Positions 59,601-63,532 of a stretch of DNA of 64,000 nucleotides are shown here, piece by piece. The stretch spans positions 1,178,001 through 1,242,000 of the forward strand of contig NZ_CP162601.1 in assembly GCF_040957575.1 (NCBI RefSeq), in the 5' to 3' direction. Below the pieces are notes generated by a model that saw only the letters and a list, made by a program, of their open reading frames with translations, searched no databases and had not been told where the DNA came from. Both the position numbers and the translations under genes were made by a program. Origin of the DNA: Vibrio sp. HB236076 (lineage in GTDB: Bacteria > Pseudomonadota > Gammaproteobacteria > Enterobacterales > Vibrionaceae). The stretch's first letter is position 1. Each line of letters begins with the position of its first letter.

Positions 59601-62034
59601 TACGGATACGGCGAACGTGACTGTCACCGTCGTGGCGGTCAATGACGCGCCAGTAGTCACCAGTGATACTGAAGTCACTACTCAAGAAGACACCACAGTC
59701 CGCATTGATGTCTTGGCCAATGTCCAAGATGTTGATGGCGATAGCGTGTCGATCACCGAGGTGAGTGTGCCGGTTGAGCAAGGCAGCGTAGCGATCGTCA
59801 ATGGTGAAATCGAGTTTACCCCCGTTGAGAACTTCACCGGTAATGCCACCATCAGTTATACCGTGAGTGATGGCTCAGAGACGGCGACAGGCAGTGCGGT
59901 GGTCGTGGTGACCAACGTCAATGACGGTCCGGTGGCGAGCGACGACACCGGCAGCACCAACGAAGACACGGCAGTGACCTTAGATGTGTTGGCTAACGAC
60001 ACCGATGCCGATGGCAATGTGTTGACGCTCAGCGCCGTGAGTATTGCTGAAGGGCAAGGTAGCGTGTCGATTGTTGATAATCAAATTGTCTACACGCCGG
60101 CAGCCAACTTTAACGGCACCGCTAACATCACTTACACGGTCAGTGATGGCACCACCACCGATACAGCGAATGTGACTGTCACCGTCGTGGCGGTCAATGA
60201 CGCTCCAACAGTGACCAGCGATAGCGAAGTGACCACGCAAGAAGAGACCACGGTTAGCATTGATGTCTTGGCCAATGTCCAAGACGTGGATGGCGATACC
60301 TTGACCATAAGCGACGCCAGTGTACCTCCCGAGCAAGGCAGCGTGGCGATCGTCAATGGCCAGCTTGAATTTACCCCGGCGGCCGATTTTGTCGGCAATG
60401 CGAGTATCAGCTACACCATCAGTGATGGCACGGCGACCTCAAGCGCGGTGGCCACCGTAGTGGTGACCAACGTCAATGACGGTCCGGTGGCGAGTGACGA
60501 CACCGGTAGTACTAACGAAGATACAACGGTGACCTTAGATGTCTTAGCTAACGACACCGATGCCGATGCCGATGCCGATGCCGATGGCAATGCGTTGACG
60601 CTCAGCAGCGTGAGTATTGCTGAAGGGCAAGGCAGTGTGGCGATTGTCGATAACCAAATCATCTACACCCCAGCGACCAACTTTAACGGCACGGCTAACA
60701 TCAGCTACACCGTCAGTGATGGCACCACCACCGATACAGCGAACGTGACTGTCACCGTCGTGGCGGCTAATGACGCTCCAACAGTGACCAGCGATAGCGA
60801 AGTGACCACACAAGAAGAGACCACCATTAGCATTGATGTCTTGGCCAATGTTCAAGACGTCGATGGCGATAATGTGTCGATCACTGAGGTGAGTGTGCCA
60901 GCCGAGCAAGGCAGCGTAACGATCGTTAATGATCAGATAGCTTTCACACCTGCGGAAAACTATAACGGTGAAGTCACCATTAATTACATTGTTAGTGATG
61001 GTACCAATCAAGTTGAAGCCAGCACCAAAGTTATTGTTTTATCAGTGGATGATATTCCAGTGGCCAATACTGATAGTGTTGAAATATTGGAAGACAGTAG
61101 CGTTCTGATCGATGTATTAGCCAATGATGTCGATAATGACGGTGATAGTTTATCTCTTACCACGGTATTTGTTGAGTCTAATACGGGCGAGGTATCCATC
61201 GAAAACGGACAGATTCGTTATACTCCAACCGAAAACTTCAATGGTTTAGCTCAAATTACTTATAACATGACAGATGGCACGAGTACTGTTAGCGGTACAG
61301 TATCGGTATTGGTTCAAGGTGTGAATGACAGTGTTGTGGTTAACAATAATGAGCCACTCGTAATCGACCAAAGCGAGTTGATAACTATCGATATTACAGA
61401 GTTTGTCACAGATCCAGATGGTAACAACTTTGAGATTAATAATGTCAATAGTGGCAATGGCATTGTAAGTGGTATCAATGGCAGCGAGTTTAGTTACCAA
61501 TCAGATGGTGTGTTTGTTGGTAATGATATTATTGAAATCCAATTTACCGATTCAGATGGAAATGAAGAAGTCGTCACATTAACCATTGAAGTGAACCCAC
61601 CTGTTACAGTTTCAACAGTCAATGTACTGCAAAATAGCATTGAGGCTGTGACTGAAACACAAGTGTTATATGACCAAATTGCTGAATATGATCCCTTAAT
61701 CTTAGAAGCGGTAAATGGCGTTAATCAATTGGGAGGAATAACCGATTTATCGGGTGATGTTTCTACATTAACTGCTTTGAATACCATTCAGTCACTGGCC
61801 GGCATTGATACGGTATTAAATGCTGATCAAGATCTCACTTCGATAATAAATACCCTAGAAAGTGAAGGAATTATCGATGATGTTCAGTTGTTAGATGAGA
61901 TCTTGACTACACTCAATCAAGGTGAAGATATAAATGAAGTTATTGCAAATGAATTAGATACAGAAGAGCAAATCAATGAAATTGTTACAAGTAAATTGAG
62001 TGAACTATCAAAAATAATAAAATTATTAAGTTAA
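41653..62034 (+). CDS. Giant DUF4347 / cadherin-like tandem-repeat surface protein (6793 aa)
   Basis: This is one uninterrupted frame of 20.4 kb, roughly 0.7 MDa. The N-terminus is basic (KKRNRQKISSLEKR), without a Sec signal peptide. IEKRMLFDAA at 23-32 follows, resembling the LEPR-XLL motif found at the start of many giant exported proteins. Residues about 80-235 are DUF4347 with His136 in ILTHASSEG and Cys181 in FIYGCDLAQ; I see no other cysteine in the protein. Residues 240-1193 hold diverse cadherin/VCBS-like domains. Residues 1194-6464 are a regular array of 57 domains of 92-94 residues. Two further diverged domains and a helical, acidic C-terminal tail of about 170 residues follow. Repeats carry DxDxDG-type loops suited to calcium. 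There are no RTX nonapeptides. Genes for a TolC-like protein and an adaptor follow at once. The likely role is adhesion or biofilm matrix. Confidence 0.93.
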   Translation: MFFRPSKKRNRQKISSLEKRIAIEKRMLFDAAALITTAEVSTQSDGDTSEANGTESKVSQTENQQISDLLSTVGSDQSQQLYVIDASLPDLNAIEEQIPDGSQILYISANESGVDLLSDFLTDNGADYSAVHILTHASSEGSFELGTDSINQDTILSLYHEQLQNWSQSLSSDADVFIYGCDLAQSEAGQNTLLALSNVLSADIAASDDTTGVDGDWDLEYILGEVEQPSLAVENWQSNLLLLDVDDIVDGAVSSLDGLLTINLPTLTPVSEDQGIISLSEGGNSISVGNLNSNAVEVTLLVPKELGNLSFNDDPQSLNVEVSTDQETGLVTLKGASDDVNTLLAGLLYTPEEDYNGPVNLTVSLTALSDALLPLLDLSLQPIDSLSITLPIIEIAAVVDIVDDSIVVVGNDAVSFNVLANDTFENLDATVTAVTQPQNGEVSIGNNGVIIYTPNADYHGSDSFDYTVTSGGVTETATVYVDVINQNVNPQITLPVDLSVAEEQTIVFSSTNTNAISVNDLNGDLLTVTLSTSDGVVSLSQLTGLTLLAGTGTNDSSVTFSGSISDINAALEGLSLTPNADFFGQTSLAIEVSDGELTVNDSVGLTYSGVTDGVEDSVRATTNASIEFSPLSNDNFENTAVITAVGSAANGTVTLGENNQVTYTPEADFSGQDSFTYAVTSGGAVEIVNVEVLVGNQDSFDLIDLGLLQLNDGQLVLLDTSLGFVDSGIIGLNAYSAVGLPDGLAIDSVTGIISGVLAADASTAITNGSYDVTVTAQNLLGDSVDLDLTLNVVNPPPLVSTGVSLNALEDQNLNIDILANASDPDGDTITIDNNSVTAVNGTVSVLEDGTFDYQPNANFNGIDTINYTVVDSDGATTDGVINVVVTAVVDLPTISIPTIDVFDEDTPLVFADVLGQQISIGDIDGDILEVELNVPLGSLSFSETVNVDISESTGANQEQILTLSGSAADIEVALNKLVYTPGADYNGEVTIDVALGQLGQALSVTAEIPLGIRAVADIVDDTYSVQEQGSLSVNVLDNDTFENETRTVKEYTTSAYGTVSIDSSGNLNYTPNVGFTGDDIITYTVESNGTLETASITISVIANQAPDAVDDTATTNEDTAVIIDVLSNDSDVEGQSLTITQVSLVSGEGSISIVNNQLVFTPSTNFNGTATINYTVSDGMDTSTALVTVMVNPVNDGPQAVNDNATTAEETVVTIDVLANDTDVDGDTLTISDASVPPEQGSVAIVNGQLEFTPAADFVGNASISYTISDGTATSSAVATVVVTNVNDGPVASDDTGSTNEDTTVTLDVLANDTDADGNALTISSVSIGEGQGSVSIVDNEIVYTPAANFNGTANISYTISDGTTTDTANVTVTVVAVNDGPQAVNDNATTAEETVVTIDVLANDTDVDGDTLTISDASVPPEQGSVAIVNGQLEFTPAADFVGNASISYTISDGTATSSAVATVVVTNVNDGPVASDDTGSTNEDTTVTLDVLANDTDADGNALTISSVSIGEGQGSVTIVDNEIVYTPATNFNGTANISYTVSDGTTTDTANVTVTVVAVNDGPQAVNDNATTAEETVVTIDVLANDTDVDGDTLTISDASVPPEQGSVAIVNGQLEFTPAADFVGNASISYTISDGTATSSAVATVVVTNVNDGPVANDDTGSTNEDTAVTLDVLANDTDADGNALTISSVSIGEGQGSVTIVENQIVYTPAANFNGTANISYTISDGTTTDTANVTVTVMAVNDGPQAVNDNATTAEETVVTIDVLANDTDVDGDTLTISDAIVPPEQGSVAIVNGQLEFTPAADFVGNASISYTISDGTATSSAVATVVVTNVNDGPVASDDTGSTNEDTAVTLDVLANDTDADGNALTISDVTIAEGQGSVAIVDNEIVYTPAANFNGTANISYTVSDGTTTDTANVTVTVVAVNDGPQAVNDNATTAEETVVTIDVLANDTDVDGDTLTISDASVPPEQGSVAIVNGQLEFTPAADFVGNASISYTISDGTATSSAVATVVVTNVNDGPVANDDTGSTNEDTAVTLDVLANDTDADGNTLTISDVTIAEGQGSVSIVDNEIVYTPATNFNGTANISYTVSDGTTTDTANVTVTVVAVNDGPQAVNDNATTAEETVVTIDVLANDTDVDGDTLTISDASVPPEQGSVAIVNGQLEFTPAADFVGNASISYTISDGTATSSAVATVVVTNVNDGPVASDDTGSTNEDTTVTLDVLANDTDADGNALTISSVSIGEGQGSVTIVDNQIVYTPAENFNGTANISYTVSDGTTTDTANVTVTVVAVNDGPQAVNDNATTAEETVVTIDVLANDTDVDGDTLTISDASVPPEQGSVAIVNGQLEFTPAADFVGNASISYTISDGTATSSAVATVVVTNVNDGPVASDDTGSTNEDTTVTLDVLANDTDADGNALTISSVSIGEGQGSVTIVDNEIVYTPATNFNGTANISYTVSDGTTTDTANVTVTVVAVNDGPQAVNDNATTAEETVVTIDVLANDTDVDGDTLTISDASVPPEQGSVAIVNGQLEFTPAADFVGNASISYTISDGTATSSAVATVVVTNVNDGPVASDDTGSTNEDTTVTLDVLANDTDADGNALTISSVSIGEGQGSVSIVDNEIVYTPAANFNGTANISYTISDGTTTDTANVTVTVVAVNDGPQAVNDNATTAEETVVTIDVLANDTDVDGDTLTISDASVPPEQGSVAIVNGQLEFTPAADFVGNASISYTISDGTATSSAVATVVVTNVNDGPVASDDTGSTNEDTTVTLDVLANDTDADGNALTISSVSIGEGQGSVTIVDNQIVYTPAENFNGTANISYTVSDGTTTDTANVTVTVVAVNDTPVVTSDTEVTTQEETTVRIDVLANVQDVDGDTVSITEVSVPTEQGTATIVDGEIEFTPAENFTGNATISYTVSDGADTATGSAVVVVTNVNDGPVASDDTGSTNEDTSVTLDVLANDTDADGNALTISSVSIGEGQGSVTIVDNQIVYTPAENFNGTANISYTVSDGTTTDTANVTVTVVAVNDAPVVTSDTEVTTQEETTVRIDVLANVQDVDGDTVSITEVSVPTEQGTATIVDGEIEFTPAENFTGNATISYTVSDGADTATGSAVVVVTNVNDGPVASDDTGSTNEDAAVTLDVLANDTDADGNALTISGVTIAEGQGSAAIVDNQIVYTPAANFNGTANISYTVSDGTTTDTANVTVTVVAVNDAPVVISDTTESTTISTSVTIDVLVNVTDPDNDTLTLESVNVPTDEGTVIIDNNVIEYTPALGFTGNANITYTVSDGQESTNGNAVVIVNAGINQSPNANDDTGSTNEDTVVTLDVLANDTDADGNALTISGVTIAEGQGSVAIVDNQIVYTPATNFNGTANISYTISDGTTTDTATATVTVVAVNDAPVVTSDTEVTTQEETTVRIDVLANAQDVDGDTVSITEVSVPTEQGTATIVDGEIEFTPAVDFTGNVTISYTVSDGAETATGSAVVVVTNVNDGPVANDDTGSTNEDAAVTLDVLANDTDADGNVLTVSGVTIAEGQGSVAIVDNQIVYTPATNFNGTANISYTISDGTTTDTANVTVTVVAVNDAPVVTSDSEVTTQEETTVSIDVLANVQDVDGDSLSITEVSVPAEQGTATIVNGEIEFTPAENFIGNVTISYTVSDGSETATGSAVVVVTNVNDGPVANDDTGSTNEDTAVTLDVLANDTDADGNALTVSGVTIAEGQGSVAIVNNQIVYTPATNFNGTANISYTISDGTTTDTATATVTVVAVNDAPVVTSDTEVTTQEDTTVRIDVLANVQDVDGDSVSITEVSVPAEQGTATIVNGEIEFTPAENFTGNATISYTVSDGTDTATGSAVVVVTNVNDGPVANDYTGSTNEDTAVTLDVLANDTDADGNALTISGVTIAEGQGSVAIVDNQIVYTPATNFNGTANISYTVSDGTTTDTANVTVTVVAVNDAPTVTSDSEVTTQEETTISIDVLANVQDVDDDTVSITEVSVPAEQGTATVVNGEIEFTPAVDFTGNATISYTVSDGSETATGSAVVVVTNVNDGPVANDDTGSTNEDTAVTLDVLANDTDADGNALTISGVTIAEGQGSVAIVDNQIVYTPATNFNGTANISYTISDGTTTDTANVTVTVVAVNDAPTVTSDSEVTTQEETTVSIDVLANVQDVDGDNVSITEVSVPAEQGTATIVNGEIEFTPAENFTGNATISYTVSDGTDTATGSAVVVVTNVNDGPVASDDTGSTNEDTSVTLDVLANDTDADGNALTISGVTIAEGQGSVSIVDNQIVYTPAANFNGTANISYTISDGTTTDTANVTVTVVAVNDAPVVTSDTEVTTQEDTTVRIDVLANVQDVDGDNVSITEVSVPPEQGTATIVNGEIEFTPAENFTGNATISYTVTDGTETATGSAVVVVTNVNDGPVANDDTGSTNEDTAVTLDVLANDTDADGNALTLSGVTIADGQGSVVIVDNQIVYTPAANFNGTANISYTVSDGTTTDTANVTVTVVAVNDAPVVTSDSEVTTQEETTISIDVLANVQDVDGDSVSITEVSVPPEQGTATIVNGEIEFTPAENFIGNATISYTVSDGQADATGSAVVVVTNVNDGPVASDDTGSTNEDTSVTLDVLANDTDADGNALTISGVTIAEGQGSVSIVDNQIVYTPAANFNGTANISYTISDGTTTDTANVTVTVVAVNDAPVVTSDTEVTTQEDTTVRIDVLANVQDVDGDSVSITEVSVPVEQGSVAIVNGEIEFTPVENFTGNATISYTVSDGSETATGSAVVVVTNVNDGPVASDDTGSTNEDTAVTLDVLANDTDADGNALTLSGVTIADGQGSVVIVDNQIVYTPAANFNGTANISYTVSDGTTTDTANVTVTVVAVNDAPVVTSDSEVTTQEETTISIDVLANVQDVDGDSVSITEVSVPAEQGTATIVNGEIEFTPAENFTGNATISYTVSDGTDTATGSAVVVVTNVNDGPVANDDTGSTNEDTAVTLDVLANDTDADGNALTISGVTIAEGQGSVAIVDNQIVYTPAANFNGTANISYTVSDGTTTDTANVTVTVVAVNDAPVVTSDTEVTTQEDTTVRIDVLANVQDVDGDSVSITEVSVPVEQGSVAIVNGEIEFTPVENFTGNATISYTVSDGSETATGSAVVVVTNVNDGPVANDDTGSTNEDTAVTLDVLANDTDADGNALTISGVTIAEGQGSVAIVDNQIVYTPATNFNGTANISYTVSDGTTTDTANVTVTVVAVNDAPTVTSDSEVTTQEETTISIDVLANVQDVDGDTVSITEVSVPAEQGTATVVNGEIEFTPAVDFTGNATISYTVSDGSETATGSAVVVVTNVNDGPVVNDDTGSTNEDTSVTLDVLANDTDADGNALTLSGVSIAEGQGSVSIVDNQIVYTPAANFNGTANISYTISDGTTTDTANVTVTVVAVNDAPVVTSDTEVTTQEDTTVRIDVLANVQDVDGDSVSITEVSVPVEQGSVAIVNGEIEFTPVENFTGNATISYTVSDGSETATGSAVVVVTNVNDGPVASDDTGSTNEDTAVTLDVLANDTDADGNALTISGVTIAEGQGSVAIVDNQIVYTPAANFNGTANISYTVSDGTTTDTANVTVTVVAVNDAPVVTSDSEVTTQEETTISIDVLANVQDVDGDSVSITEVSVPAEQGTATIVDGEIEFTPAVDFTGNVTISYTVSDGQADATGSAVVVVTNVNDGPVANDDTGSTNEDTAVTLDVLANDTDADGNALTISGVTIAEGQGSVAIVDNQIVYTPAANFNGTANISYTVSDGTTTDTANVTVTVVAVNDSPVVTSDSEVTTQEETTVSIDVLANVQDVDGDSVSITEVSVPTEQGTATIVNGEIEFTPAVDFTGNATISYTVSDGADTATGSAVVVVTNVNDGPVASDDTGSTNEDTSVTLDVLANDTDADGNALTISSVTIAEGQGSVSIVDNQIVYTPAANFNGTANISYTISDGTTTDTANVTVTVVAVNDAPVVTSDTEVTTQEDTTVRIDVLANVQDVDGDSVSITEVSVPVEQGSVAIVNGEIEFTPVENFTGNATISYTVSDGSETATGSAVVVVTNVNDGPVASDDTGSTNEDTAVTLDVLANDTDADGNVLTLSAVSIAEGQGSVSIVDNQIVYTPAANFNGTANITYTVSDGTTTDTANVTVTVVAVNDAPTVTSDSEVTTQEETTVSIDVLANVQDVDGDTLTISDASVPPEQGSVAIVNGQLEFTPAADFVGNASISYTISDGTATSSAVATVVVTNVNDGPVASDDTGSTNEDTTVTLDVLANDTDADADADADGNALTLSSVSIAEGQGSVAIVDNQIIYTPATNFNGTANISYTVSDGTTTDTANVTVTVVAANDAPTVTSDSEVTTQEETTISIDVLANVQDVDGDNVSITEVSVPAEQGSVTIVNDQIAFTPAENYNGEVTINYIVSDGTNQVEASTKVIVLSVDDIPVANTDSVEILEDSSVLIDVLANDVDNDGDSLSLTTVFVESNTGEVSIENGQIRYTPTENFNGLAQITYNMTDGTSTVSGTVSVLVQGVNDSVVVNNNEPLVIDQSELITIDITEFVTDPDGNNFEINNVNSGNGIVSGINGSEFSYQSDGVFVGNDIIEIQFTDSDGNEEVVTLTIEVNPPVTVSTVNVLQNSIEAVTETQVLYDQIAEYDPLILEAVNGVNQLGGITDLSGDVSTLTALNTIQSLAGIDTVLNADQDLTSIINTLESEGIIDDVQLLDEILTTLNQGEDINEVIANELDTEEQINEIVTSKLSELSKIIKLLS
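45232..50199 (+). repeat. Repeat array I: nine 552-bp units (B1 + A domains)
   Basis: Exactly nine units of 552 bp (4968 bp), each encoding two 92-residue domains. B1 begins VNDGPQAVNDNATTAEETVV and A begins VNDGPVASDDTGSTNEDTTV. B1 copies are nearly invariant, while A copies fall into a few sequence types that recur out of order. The GC content is visibly higher than in the N-terminal coding part before it. Confidence 0.97.
51310..51591 (+). repeat. Divergent AT-rich domain inside array II
   Basis: This 94-residue domain replaces one B2. It keeps the fold pattern (DVLVNVTDPDNDTLTLESVN, EYTPALGFTGNANITYTVSD) but differs at most codons and is visibly AT-richer, like the unique ends of the gene. 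The flanking A domains are normal. Confidence 0.85.
60193..60471 (+). repeat. Chimeric B2/B1 domain
   Basis: The first third is B2 (SDSEVTTQEETTVSIDVLANVQ). From about 60282 onward the DNA is B1-type (GACGTGGATGGCGATACC and on through TLTISDASVPPEQGSVAIV). This is the only B1 sequence outside array I and lies about 10 kb from it. Confidence 0.9.
60562..60585 (+). repeat. In-frame hexanucleotide expansion (GCCGAT)x4
   Basis: All other A domains have one GCCGAT here (DTDADGN). This last A domain has four, adding 18 bp and giving DTDADADADADGN in the calcium-loop-like turn. It looks like replication slippage. Confidence 0.9.
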
Positions 62035-62050
62035 TATTAAAGGGGATAAG

Positions 62051-63532
62051 ATGAAGTATTTGCCCTTACTACTTTTGTTGACAAGTTGTGCTAGTCACAT
62101 TGATGAACCGTTGAATATGGTTGATGAAGCTAAATTTGCGCAACAAGAGTTGCAAGATTATTTAGCCAGTGCAGAACCTGTCGTTAAGCCGATAACATTA
62201 TATGAAGCCATGGCTAGGGCATTAAAATACAATTTAGACGATCTTGTTGAACGCAGGGAAACGGAATATTTAATGCTTAGGCAAGATTTGGCTAAGACAG
62301 GTATATGGCCAACATTAACTGCGGCTTTGGGTTTTTCTAACCGCAATAATGAAGCGGGTTCGCGTAGTCGTTCCCTATTATCAGGGAACGAATCACTTGA
62401 GCCGTCCACCTCTACTGATAAAGATTACATAACGGGAGATTTAACGTTAAGTTGGAATTTAATTGATGTTGCACTTGGACTTGTCGGCAGTGATGAATCC
62501 AAAATTCAGCTTGAAATAGCAAGAGAAAATCGCCGCAAAGTTATTAATCGCATTATTGAAGATGTAAGAACCGCTTACTGGAGAACCATCAGTGCTGAAA
62601 GGAGTTACAGAAAATTACTCGAACTAGAAGCACTTGCTCAAGAAGCGCTTCAGAGAGCCTATACTTTAGAGCAAACGAAGAAAGTTGCTTTACTGCCTAT
62701 TCTTACCTACCAGCTTGAGTTACTAAAAATACAGTCTCAAGTACAAAAAATTCAAAGAGAGCTACTTCTGGCCAAATACCAGTTGGCTGCGTTGATGGAC
62801 TTACCCCCTTCAACTAAATACAGATTAGAAATCCCTGAACGTTCTTCCATCGTTCCGCTACTTCCTGGTTCAGTGAAAAGAATGGTGAGAACGGCTTTGT
62901 ATTATCGATCAGAGTTAAGAGAACTGCTTTATCAGAAAAAGCTCAACCATGCACAGTTGGATAGAGCATTTCTAGAATCGTTACCAACATTTAACTTAAT
63001 GTTCGGCACTAATTATAACAGTAATAGTTACCTATATAATGATCAGTGGTATGGCTTTAGCAGTCAAGTCAGTTGGGATTTGCTTTCAGTCTTTAAATAC
63101 CCATTGAGAAAAAAAACTATTATTGCTGAAGAGAAAGTCATTGACGCCAGAAAAAAAGCTCTGGTTATGGCGGTTATGACTCAAGTTCATGTTGCAAGAG
63201 CAAGGTTTATTCGTGTTTCTCAAGAATTAAATACAATTAAACAAACGTATGATGTTCAATCAAGAGTATTAGACCTGACCGAAGCGGGTTATAAGTCTTC
63301 ACTCGTTAGTGAGCAGAAGTTAGTAAAAGAAAAAATGAATTATATTTTAACTGAGATAAATTATGATTCTGCTTATTCTGAAATGCAAAATGCATACGCA
63401 AATATATTCGCTTCAATGGGATTGGATAATTATGAATTTAACTTTAATGATCAAACGTCAATTTACAGCTTGGCAGAGGATTTGGAGACATTTTGGACTG
63501 AGAGAGCTTTGGTGTTACGACAAATTCGTTAA
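62051..63532 (+). CDS. TolC-family outer-membrane channel lipoprotein
   Basis: This is a 493-aa outer-membrane efflux protein. A lipoprotein signal (LLLLLTSC) puts the acylated cysteine at residue 13. The body is long alternating helices and two beta segments per half, as in TolC: LTLSWNLIDVALGLVGSDESKIQLEIARENRRKVINRIIEDVRTAYW in the first half, and SSQVSWDLLSVFKYPLRKKTIIAEEKVIDARKKALVMAVMTQVHVARA in the second. It begins 16 bp after the giant gene stop with AAGGGG before the ATG, so it is in the same operon and almost certainly exports that protein. Lipidated TolC homologues are more typical of RND-linked channels than of classical type-1 secretion. The adaptor gene overlaps its 3' end. Confidence 0.9.
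   Translation: MKYLPLLLLLTSCASHIDEPLNMVDEAKFAQQELQDYLASAEPVVKPITLYEAMARALKYNLDDLVERRETEYLMLRQDLAKTGIWPTLTAALGFSNRNNEAGSRSRSLLSGNESLEPSTSTDKDYITGDLTLSWNLIDVALGLVGSDESKIQLEIARENRRKVINRIIEDVRTAYWRTISAERSYRKLLELEALAQEALQRAYTLEQTKKVALLPILTYQLELLKIQSQVQKIQRELLLAKYQLAALMDLPPSTKYRLEIPERSSIVPLLPGSVKRMVRTALYYRSELRELLYQKKLNHAQLDRAFLESLPTFNLMFGTNYNSNSYLYNDQWYGFSSQVSWDLLSVFKYPLRKKTIIAEEKVIDARKKALVMAVMTQVHVARARFIRVSQELNTIKQTYDVQSRVLDLTEAGYKSSLVSEQKLVKEKMNYILTEINYDSAYSEMQNAYANIFASMGLDNYEFNFNDQTSIYSLAEDLETFWTERALVLRQIR

Larger units (their letters stand above)
50200..61044 (+). repeat. Repeat array II: 555-bp units (B2 + A domains)
   Basis: The A domain continues, but its partner becomes B2 of 93 residues (TSDSEVTTQEETTVSIDVLA, then ITEVSVPAEQGTA), giving a 555-bp period. 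There are 19 further A domains, for 28 in total with array I. There are 17 full B2 domains, one different AT-rich domain, one B2/B1 chimera and one diverged final copy. Stretches of more than 300 bp recur without change at multiples of 555 bp. Confidence 0.95.

Noticed and set aside
45171..61011. Dozens of 62-155-codon open frames on the minus strand across the repeat array
   Set aside because: They recur every 552/555 bp because the sense DNA repeats and is rich in GAC/ACC-type codons. They have no ribosome-binding sites and mirror the sense copies exactly.
45232..61044. CRISPR or other noncoding satellite array
   Set aside because: The period is a multiple of three, the frame is open throughout, and variation follows codon patterns of a cadherin-like domain.
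41653..62034. RTX/type-1 adhesin of the LapA class
   Set aside because: No GGxGxDxxx nonapeptides and no LapA-type retention module were seen. The N-terminal motif and DUF4347 point to a different class.
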